Origin: a virus
Length of the DNA stretch: 29,975 bases
Strand: one strand, 5' to 3'
Virus record (IMG/VR): IMGVR_UViG_3300028400_000024
Span: 1-29,975 of that record
Shown: piece after piece, positions 8,778 to 14,710 of the stretch
Numbering within the stretch: the stretch's first letter is position 1
Layout of the letters: the number at the start of each line of letters is the position of its first letter
Notes under the pieces: model-generated
Seen by the model: only the letters and a program-made list of their open reading frames with translations
Database searches by the model: none
What the model was told of the DNA's origin: nothing
Made by a program: the position numbers and the translations under genes

Positions 8778-9397
8778 CCGAGCGCCCTCCTGGCCCTCCA
8801 GAGGCGATGAAACTCGCCTTCCATCCAATCCACGATTTGCGGCTCGATGTCCTGTGCGATGCCCGCGCCCGTGCGGCTGATAAACGCCTGATCGATGGAT
8901 GGACCATACAGCAAGGTCAAACCGTTGCGCATCCGCACGGTATTCTGCACAGCCTTGTTACGAATACGCTCGCCAGGCTTGAGCCGGATAGCCAGTCCGA
9001 CGTTGTGATTCTCGTCGGTCAATTCCAGACCAGCGCGCAAGCGGATACGGAAGGCCTGCGGAATGAAAGTCAGGCGGCCAGGTTTGACCCGGAGCCATAC
9101 GCCTCCCCCTCGGCCCTTGCGCTCGCTCACCACAAACCGGGCCAACGACACCGGACGACGGCGCGCCCGGATGAACGCGGCAAGGCGTGCCGTCGTGGCC
9201 CGTTGGGCCAACCGTAGACGACCTGCGGACGGTGCGAGCCAGGAAGCCGGGAGGTTGATTTGCTCCCGGATACGGCGGGCGGTCTCCGTGCGCGCCCGAC
9301 GAGCCGCATAGTTAACTGCATGGGCGGCAACCTTGCGCACCCGCTTGTCATCGAGGCCCGCGATTTCAGGGATTCCTTCAACGCGCACGGAATACAT
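8774..9397 (-). CDS. Minor tail protein Z-like (tail completion)
   Basis: This protein of about 207 aa begins at the ATG at 9397, which overlaps the previous stop (TGATG). A GTG one codon earlier is also possible. It is very Arg-rich. The N-terminal helix (AAHAVNYAARRARTETARRI) and the following Arg-rich strands resemble prophage minor tail protein Z (PF06763), in which residues such as KAVQNTVRMRNGLTLLYGPS near the C-terminal third are typical. The family takes part in finishing the tail end that will join the head. Its order directly after the connector-like gene and before gpU-like and tail tube genes matches lambda Z-U-V. Confidence 0.7.
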   Translation of the reverse strand: MYSVRVEGIPEIAGLDDKRVRKVAAHAVNYAARRARTETARRIREQINLPASWLAPSAGRLRLAQRATTARLAAFIRARRRPVSLARFVVSERKGRGGGVWLRVKPGRLTFIPQAFRIRLRAGLELTDENHNVGLAIRLKPGERIRNKAVQNTVRMRNGLTLLYGPSIDQAFISRTGAGIAQDIEPQIVDWMEGEFHRLWRARRALG

Positions 9398-9759
9398 CAC
9401 GGCACCGGCAGACCAACCGTGTCCGCCGCCTCCATTCTGCTGACCTCTGCCGTTACGGTGATACCGTCGTCAGGCTGAACGTGGTCCACCTGGTAGGCTT
9501 CCCCGGCGGTAACCGAGAAGATGCCACCGCGCTCCGGAACGAGGTCCTCCTTGAGAACGATGATACGCGGCACGGTCTCCCACCGTTCCGCGTAATCATA
9601 GGAGGTTCCCTTCATGTCGGCCAGCGGCTCCATCTTGTAGTGGACCCGGATGAAGACCTCCTGATTGGGACCGGAGGGCGGGACATAGATGGCCTTCACC
9701 CGCATGGTGTCGTGCACCTTGCGGCGCGCCTTGTCCCGTATCTCCCTCCAGGTCGCCAT
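9397..9759 (-). CDS. Head-tail joining protein (lambda FII-like position)
   Basis: I choose the ATG at 9759 (MATWREIRDKARRKVHDTM), which overlaps the stop of the gene before it (TGATG); this gives 120 aa. A basic amphipathic N-terminal helix is followed by a beta-rich body (KAIYVPPSGPNQEVFIRVHY). The C-terminal part has the pattern RGGIFSVTAGEAYQVDHVQP, like small head-tail connector proteins that sit below the portal. FII in lambda stabilises packaged heads and gives the tail its binding site. Position between capsid-associated genes and the gpZ-like gene supports this. Function is inferred mainly from gene order. Confidence 0.6.
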   Translation of the reverse strand: MATWREIRDKARRKVHDTMRVKAIYVPPSGPNQEVFIRVHYKMEPLADMKGTSYDYAERWETVPRIIVLKEDLVPERGGIFSVTAGEAYQVDHVQPDDGITVTAEVSRMEAADTVGLPVP

Positions 9760-9986
9760 CACAGGATGTCAGCGTCCTCGCCAGCCTCCGGCTCGGGTTC
9801 CTTCTTGGCCGCTTTCTTGGCCGCCTTCTTCGGCTTGGCAGTGGCCTTCTTCTCCGGCTCCACGACCTCGGCGGCCCCGGCTTCCAACAGGGCCTTCAGC
9901 GCTTCTGCGGAAACCTCGAATTCCGCCCCGGCGGGATGCACCTGCCCATCAACGATGCAGGTGTGAATGGCTTTCACCTTCGGCAT
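9759..9986 (-). CDS. Small protein with lysine/proline-rich tail, downstream of major capsid gene
   Basis: I take the ATG at 9986 (MPKVKAIHTCIVDGQVHPAG), preceded by GGAG, giving 75 aa; an upstream start at 10028 would run through a strong hairpin and is unlikely. Residues 1-45 form a small domain ending in an Ala/Leu/Glu helix. Residues 46-75 are a low-complexity tail (EKKATAKPKKAAKKAAKK) followed by acidic residues. It occupies the slot of the lambda FI packaging accessory protein, but I see no clear similarity to FI. The tail closely matches repeats in the protein at 25215-25823, and the two genes share a 32-nt exact match. A Lys-Ala-Pro tail of this type could bind DNA or acidic surfaces; that is inference. 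Confidence 0.65.
   Translation of the reverse strand: MPKVKAIHTCIVDGQVHPAGAEFEVSAEALKALLEAGAAEVVEPEKKATAKPKKAAKKAAKKEPEPEAGEDADIL
9787..9853 (-). repeat. Lys-rich coding repeat shared with 25495-25660
   Basis: Bases 9787-9818 are identical over 32 nt to 25495-25526. The adjacent stretch 9814-9853 matches the other locus again near 25605-25645 with one mismatch. The repeats encode KKATAKPKKAAKK-type tails in two different proteins about 15.7 kb apart. Confidence 0.8.
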
Positions 9987-10014
9987 AGGCTTCTCCTTGT
10001 TCTCGATGGATACG

Positions 10015-10041
10015 GGCGGACCACCCACCGGGTGGTCCGCC
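10015..10041 (-). terminator. Perfect 12-bp hairpin after the major capsid gene
   Basis: The arms GGCGGACCACCC and GGGTGGTCCGCC pair perfectly around a 3-nt loop, immediately after the capsid gene stop. No U tract follows on the minus strand (CGTATCC), so this is not a classical intrinsic terminator. It may stabilise the 3' end of capsid mRNA or reduce read-through. Confidence 0.6.
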
Positions 10042-10052
10042 TCTCATCCGGA

Positions 10053-11114
10053 TCACGACAGCACGCGGGCGCGCAGGCTGCGGTTCGGGTTGATGGGTGC
10101 CATGAGCGGCGCACTCTGGGTCATGATGAACCGCTCGGACGGGTCTTCCTGCTTCCAGGACTTCGTCCACATCGGCACCGGGCGCAGCATGTCCACGTCC
10201 CGGATGGCACCGAACAAACGGTGGCCCTGGATGTCACCCACCAGCACGACGTCCTTCGGGTCCAGGAAGTCCTTCGTGGTGCCATCGTCGTCCTCGTAGG
10301 TCGCCGAGCACACATAGACCGGCAGGCCGGTGGCGATATTGCCGATGTATTCGTAGTCATCGGCGTTACGCACGCCGGTCTTCAGGGACGGCTCTTGCTC
10401 GATGCGCAGCGTGCGGTCGAGCTGCTCCTGCACCCGCTGGTCGTCCAGCATGACGTTGGCCGCGTCGGTGCCGATAATCATGACGTTGGCCTTGCCGCCG
10501 AACGGCACGTTCCGCATGATCTTGCGAAGCTGCGTGATGGACGCCAGAATGTTGGCCGTGCCGGAGTTCCAGGTATCGGAGCCGGTCAGGGTGACCGTCA
10601 GAGACGGGTCGCGCTGGAAGTCCACGACCGTTTTCGGGTAATCCGGCCCTTCCAGCGTGACCTGGCCGTAGATGGTCGCCTGCGCCGCCATCCACTCCCA
10701 GCGACGGATGATGGAGTGGCGATGTTCCTGGAGGATGGCCGCTGCGACTGCCGCCATACGCTGGGTCGGAGACATGGCCTGACTGGGGTCACCGCCCAGC
10801 TCGCCGATACCGACCGTCTTGCGGATGAGGCGGTTCGGGTCCACGGCATCCTTGGGCTTCAGGTAGGCCGGACGCAGCCGGGTGACCTTCTCGGCGCGGC
10901 TCACGACCGGACGGCCCTGCGCGGTGGGCACCACCAGCGGGGCCATGCGGCGCGTGCTACCCACGCGGTCGAAGTCCACATAGTCGTCGTCGAAGGTGAT
11001 TTCATTGCGGAAGAACTCGGTCAGCCAAAACGTTTCCGGCGTGCCCAGGGTCTTCTCGTCATAGAGAACACGGTTGAGTTCTCCCGTGTCGTAGATGGAC
11101 AGGTTGATGGGCAT
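10053..11114 (-). CDS. Major capsid protein (lambda gpE family)
   Basis: This 353-aa protein matches the gpE-type capsid family (PF03864). The N-terminus (MPINLSIYDTGELNRVLYDE) is followed by the pattern TFWLTEFF and then FDDDYVDFDRVGSTRRMAPL, which is typical of this family. A helix with the RWEWMAAQATIYGQV pattern follows at about 145-160. A C-terminal domain carries the ENIATGLPVYV-like region (here YIGNIATGLPVYVC) and ends with a segment on a mutated-peptide-like loop. It forms the icosahedral shell with the HK97 fold. Length is close to lambda gpE (341 aa). It lies between the decoration protein and the connector genes and is followed by a strong hairpin. Confidence 0.95.
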   Translation of the reverse strand: MPINLSIYDTGELNRVLYDEKTLGTPETFWLTEFFRNEITFDDDYVDFDRVGSTRRMAPLVVPTAQGRPVVSRAEKVTRLRPAYLKPKDAVDPNRLIRKTVGIGELGGDPSQAMSPTQRMAAVAAAILQEHRHSIIRRWEWMAAQATIYGQVTLEGPDYPKTVVDFQRDPSLTVTLTGSDTWNSGTANILASITQLRKIMRNVPFGGKANVMIIGTDAANVMLDDQRVQEQLDRTLRIEQEPSLKTGVRNADDYEYIGNIATGLPVYVCSATYEDDDGTTKDFLDPKDVVLVGDIQGHRLFGAIRDVDMLRPVPMWTKSWKQEDPSERFIMTQSAPLMAPINPNRSLRARVLS

Positions 11115-11159
11115 CGTTCGTATCCCTCTCAGTTTGCCTCGTCTTGTCCGTTATGGCCG

Positions 11160-11558
11160 TCAGATGGTCGCCTGCGGCGGCTTCTTCGACAGCACGATGA
11201 CCGTCGGCGTCGGCGCGCCGTTGAACGCAGCCAGCTTGTCATCGTCCGTGACGAACGACGCATCGAAGTTCAGGGCATCCATGAAGAAGTGGCCCTGGAT
11301 ATAGACGGCCAGCGTGGTGCTCTCGCCCGCCGCCAGCTCGACCGGAGCGGTCGTAATGCCATACGGTGTGTCGGTGTTGGTCGCCAGCGCGATGGTCGTG
11401 CCGTCATACTGGACCACGGACAGCGCCGGAATGCTGAGCGGCCCCGCCGCCTTCACGGAAACCGTGGCCACCGGCGGCGTATCCCCCGCGATGTGGGTCC
11501 AATCGGAGGTCTGCACATCTCCGTGTTCGGCCCTCGCGATACCAAAATTGATGGGCAT
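11160..11558 (-). CDS. Head decoration protein (lambda gpD family)
   Basis: This 132-aa protein resembles the head decoration family (PF02924). It has the typical Ala/Thr/Pro-rich start, then a segment with VQYDGTTIALATNTDTPYGI followed by a VELAAGESTTLAVYIQGHF pattern that the family uses before its 'F..a.' motif. It ends with an Ile-Val strand. Trimers of gpD bind at three-fold sites of the expanded capsid and strengthen it against packaged DNA. It lies directly upstream of the major capsid gene (45 bp apart), the classical D-E order. There is no signal or membrane segment. Confidence 0.92.
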   Translation of the reverse strand: MPINFGIARAEHGDVQTSDWTHIAGDTPPVATVSVKAAGPLSIPALSVVQYDGTTIALATNTDTPYGITTAPVELAAGESTTLAVYIQGHFFMDALNFDASFVTDDDKLAAFNGAPTPTVIVLSKKPPQATI

Positions 11559-11597
11559 CTTGCTTCTCCTTGCTCGTGTTTCTCTCCTTGTCTCTCG

Positions 11598-11954
11598 TCA
11601 GGCGGCCCTGCCGGTGGCCTGACGGAACGCAGCCTTCAGGAACTCCGCGCCGGTCGCGGAAGCCTGCTCGCCAGCTTCCTCGTCTGCATCTACAGGAACA
11701 GGCTCGCCGTGCATCTGCTCCATGTATTCCTCGAACTGGCTACGCACCGCCTTCTGCTCTTCCTTCGTCTCTTCGGACGCCGGGAGCTTCGCCAGCACCT
11801 GACGGGCGGCGTCGACACCCATGTCCGAGGAAAGGGCCAGCGCCAGCGCCGCCTCCATGCGGCCTGCCTTGGCTTCCTCGCTCTCCACGATGGCCCGGAT
11901 ACGGTTCCGCTCCTCGGCGCAAGCCTTGGCCACGATTTCGTTTTCGGTAGGCAT
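11598..11954 (-). CDS. Scaffold protein nested in the protease gene (Nu3-like)
   Basis: Within the 3' part of the protease gene, in the same frame, is an internal ATG at 11954 (MPTENEIVAKACAEERNRIR). It is preceded by AAGGAGG seven bases upstream, the strongest Shine-Dalgarno sequence in the area. A second ATG at 11960 lies too close to it. The product would be 118 aa, highly charged and helical (Glu/Ala/Lys-rich), with an acidic C-terminal part. In lambda, Nu3 is made exactly this way from the end of gene C and acts as the capsid assembly scaffold, later degraded by gpC. The function is inferred from this arrangement. Confidence 0.7.
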   Translation of the reverse strand: MPTENEIVAKACAEERNRIRAIVESEEAKAGRMEAALALALSSDMGVDAARQVLAKLPASEETKEEQKAVRSQFEEYMEQMHGEPVPVDADEEAGEQASATGAEFLKAAFRQATGRAA

Positions 11955-12800
11955 GGTCATCCCTCCTTGCGTTGTGAATGCACGATACACCGATTCGACC
12001 CGGTCAACGAGGCCGAGCATCTGCGCCTCTTCCGCCGAAAAATGCGCGGACTCCCACGACCGGATGACTTCCTCCGGAATATCCCGATTCGCCGACACCG
12101 CGTTGATGAAGTCGGCGTAGTGTCTCTCGATGCCCGCCTGGAGACGCGCCCGCTCCTCGTCGGACAAGTCCCGAAGCGCGGAACCATCGGCTTTCTGCTT
12201 CCCGGCATAAAGAAGCGTCGGCTTGACACCGATGTTCTCCAGCGCCCTCTGGAAGGAGAAATGGACGGCAATGACGCCAATGGAACCAGCGTGCCCGCTG
12301 GGTGTCATCGTGATGGTCTTGCCAACCGAGGCCAACCAGTAGGCGGCACTCATGGCGTCCTCCGCCACGACATGAACCGGCTTCACCGCCGCCAGCTCCT
12401 TCAGGGCCTGCGTGGTCTCCGCCAGGCCGCGCACCATGCCGCCCGGGCTGTTGATGTAGAGCACGACCTCCTTGACGGCATCATCCACAGCAGCCCGCCG
12501 GGCCGTGCGCAAAAGGTAGTCATAATCCGTGGCCTTCTCCGTCGCGCCACCCACCTCGCGGTTCATGAGCATCCCCTGAACAGGGATGACAAGACGACCG
12601 GAGGTCACGCGGTAGGGGCGAAAATCTCCGGCCAACGGGTGACTCCAGTAGTCCTCGTCCGACACCATCGGGCCGACGGCCAGCTCCTCCATGTCGGCCA
12701 GGTCTTCCATGATGGCCGGGAGGCCATCGACCGCCGTCGGGGCCATCGCCAACGGCTGAAACGACAGGTCGGCCAGCATCTGCTCAATCGACTTCGGCAT
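11598..12800 (-). CDS. Head maturation protease, S49 family, fused to scaffold (lambda gpC-like)
   Basis: The start at 12800 (MPKSIEQMLADLSFQPLAMA) gives 400 aa. It is preceded by AAGGAG at a good distance and overlaps the portal gene by 17 bp; in-frame starts at 12842 and 12809 are less likely. The S49/SppA protease core is clear: YINSPGG, then DAMSAAYWLASVG carrying the nucleophile Ser, then GSIGVIAVHFSFQRALENIG and AGKQKADG with the probable catalytic Lys. The final ~120 residues are a charged helical scaffold domain that can also be made separately. The protease cleaves scaffold and portal during prohead maturation. It lies between portal and decoration genes, as in lambda (B-C-D). Confidence 0.93.
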   Translation of the reverse strand: MPKSIEQMLADLSFQPLAMAPTAVDGLPAIMEDLADMEELAVGPMVSDEDYWSHPLAGDFRPYRVTSGRLVIPVQGMLMNREVGGATEKATDYDYLLRTARRAAVDDAVKEVVLYINSPGGMVRGLAETTQALKELAAVKPVHVVAEDAMSAAYWLASVGKTITMTPSGHAGSIGVIAVHFSFQRALENIGVKPTLLYAGKQKADGSALRDLSDEERARLQAGIERHYADFINAVSANRDIPEEVIRSWESAHFSAEEAQMLGLVDRVESVYRAFTTQGGMTMPTENEIVAKACAEERNRIRAIVESEEAKAGRMEAALALALSSDMGVDAARQVLAKLPASEETKEEQKAVRSQFEEYMEQMHGEPVPVDADEEAGEQASATGAEFLKAAFRQATGRAA

Positions 12801-14451
12801 CTGGGGCATCTCCTTTCCGTTCGTTCGTGGGCGAGCGTCCATCTTCGTCCTTAATTTCCCGAGGCGACCCGGAGGCCGCGTTCATCATCTTGTCGTCTTT
12901 CGGCTCCTCCAGACCCAGCTTCTCGAAGAGCTTCTTCTCCCGAGCCTGCTGGACGGCCACATCGCGCCAATCCTGACCAAGACGGGCAGCTTCCTTGCGG
13001 CGCGTGCTGAGGCCATACTTGACGCGGAGAACCGCAGCCTGCGTTTCCTTCAGCTCATCCACCTGGCCACGCGCCGCGCCAATCCATTCGGCCTTCGTGT
13101 AGGCCTCCATATTCAGACCGTCATACATGTTGGGCAGCTTGCGGCCCCTCATGCACTCCAGGCCCCCCTTGGACGGGTGAAGATTGGCCACCTCCTCGAA
13201 CCAGCAACGGTAGATCATCGTGGCCAGCTTGTCGGCCACCTCCCGCTTGCGAGCCTGCATTTCCCGCCACACGGTAAGTGCCGCGGCGCGCGCCGAGGAA
13301 TAGTTCGTCTCGGAAAAATCCCGCGTCAGGTCCTCGTAGGACACACCCAGTGTCGCAGCCAGATGACGCAACAAGGATTTCTCGAAGTCCTGCCCGACGC
13401 CACCCGGGGTGCCAAGCTGGTGCAAATGCAGCTTCGTGCCCGGATACAGGTGCGGGATTTTCACACCATCGACCTGCATATGCCTGGCGTTCCCGACATA
13501 CTCCTGCACCGAGCTGAGGAACGCCTGTGCATACTTCTTCACGGCCGCCGCCGGGTCCGTATTCCCGGCACCAAGCGCCATGAACACCTGCTCGGCGGGA
13601 AGTTCGGATTCAATGGCCGCCGCGAAGGAAGCATTCACCACGGCGTTCTGGAGCGTCACCTCGCGGAACTGGCGAGCGATTTTCATTTCCTTCAGGCCCG
13701 CCGCAAGGTCGGAAACGCCGCGCGTCTGACCGGGGCGGCGATGCTTGACGATATGAAACACGCGCGGCCTACCGTTGGGCAGCCGCGCGGCGAGCGCCCG
13801 GTAGGTGTCCGCTGCGCCATAGCTGTCCCGCGCCCGGTCATAGATGTAGTAGAACTTCGGAACGCCTGCCTTGGTCACACGGATGCCTGCGCGCACGGCG
13901 TCATCATGTGCGAACTCCGGTGGCGTGCGCAGACGGAGAAGCTCGATGGGCTGGAAGGCCGTATGCAGCGGACGGTCGGCGTCCCGCATCCACTCGAAGA
14001 CACCGAGAAACTCGCCGGACACCAGATACACGCCGACAGCCAGCCGGATGAGACCCGTGAAAGTCATCCGGCGCGCCGCATCCGGCCAGTTCTCAGGACT
14101 TTCCGCCCACAGGGAGAACTTGGCCTCCACCTCTTCCTGGAACTCCTCTTCCCACACCGGGTCGTCGATGCCCAAAGCCTTCACATCCGGCGTGGCGTTG
14201 AGGCGGAACCACGCGCCAACCACGCTGTTCTGGTGCAGCGTGATGGCATTCTGAACATAGCCGTCGTTGCGCGCCATGTCCTGCGCGCGGGCCTCGATGA
14301 TAGGCCAGTGCGGGATGGCTTCCTGGTCGATTTCCTTGAGGGGAGGCGTCCACGTGGCGAGAGCCTGGGAAATGCGGTCGGCAGCAGCATACCCACCGCC
14401 AACGATGGCTTTCACCTCCACGTCGTCCCCTTCCACAATGATGTCCGGCAT
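12784..14451 (-). CDS. Portal protein (lambda gpB family)
   Basis: This 555-aa protein matches the lambda-type portal family (PF05136). Recognisable segments are NAITLHQNSVVGAWFRLNA near residue 80, TFTGLIRLAVGVYLVSGEFL near 135, and RVFHIVKHRRPGQTRGVSDL near 230. The region SETNYSSARAAALTVWREMQ near 400 is a strong portal hallmark. It forms the dodecameric ring at one capsid vertex through which the terminase pumps DNA. The C-terminal ~90 residues are charged and probably flexible. The ATG at 14451 follows the gpW stop with a 1-bp gap, and the 3' end overlaps the protease gene. Confidence 0.95.
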   Translation of the reverse strand: MPDIIVEGDDVEVKAIVGGGYAAADRISQALATWTPPLKEIDQEAIPHWPIIEARAQDMARNDGYVQNAITLHQNSVVGAWFRLNATPDVKALGIDDPVWEEEFQEEVEAKFSLWAESPENWPDAARRMTFTGLIRLAVGVYLVSGEFLGVFEWMRDADRPLHTAFQPIELLRLRTPPEFAHDDAVRAGIRVTKAGVPKFYYIYDRARDSYGAADTYRALAARLPNGRPRVFHIVKHRRPGQTRGVSDLAAGLKEMKIARQFREVTLQNAVVNASFAAAIESELPAEQVFMALGAGNTDPAAAVKKYAQAFLSSVQEYVGNARHMQVDGVKIPHLYPGTKLHLHQLGTPGGVGQDFEKSLLRHLAATLGVSYEDLTRDFSETNYSSARAAALTVWREMQARKREVADKLATMIYRCWFEEVANLHPSKGGLECMRGRKLPNMYDGLNMEAYTKAEWIGAARGQVDELKETQAAVLRVKYGLSTRRKEAARLGQDWRDVAVQQAREKKLFEKLGLEEPKDDKMMNAASGSPREIKDEDGRSPTNERKGDAPDAEVD

Positions 14452-14452
14452 C

Positions 14453-14680
14453 TCACATCCACACGTTCAGTGGCCCCCCGATAGGCTTGCCTTCCAGTGC
14501 AGCAATCTGGTTGCGCAGCTCTTCGATATAGGCCTTGAGCCGGGAGGCGTTGGCACGAACGTATTCCACCCGCTCACCATTCTGGTCCACCACGACCGAA
14601 GCCATCTGCCCGGTCACCAACTGGTGGTAGGCCGTTTCCGCCTCCTGAAGGCGCGCCTTGAGTTCAACAAGCGTCGTCAT
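14453..14680 (-). CDS. Head completion protein gpW
   Basis: This 75-aa protein has the gpW pattern (PF02831): an N-terminal helix (ELKARLQEAETAYHQLVTGQ), then a beta hairpin (ASVVVDQNGERVEYVRANAS) and a second helix (LKAYIEELRNQIAALEG). gpW in lambda (68 aa) has the same helix-hairpin-helix order. It is added to the filled head below the portal so that FII and the tail can attach. It lies between large terminase and portal, exactly as A-W-B in lambda. The C-terminus ends GGPLNVWM. Confidence 0.93.
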   Translation of the reverse strand: MTTLVELKARLQEAETAYHQLVTGQMASVVVDQNGERVEYVRANASRLKAYIEELRNQIAALEGKPIGGPLNVWM

Positions 14681-14710
14681 GGTTTCTCTCCATACTGCGA
14701 TTCGGGGCCA

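Noticed and set aside
9936-12854. A 972-codon plus-strand open frame
   Set aside because: Antisense to capsid, decoration and protease genes, which are certain; its translation shows no recognisable motif.
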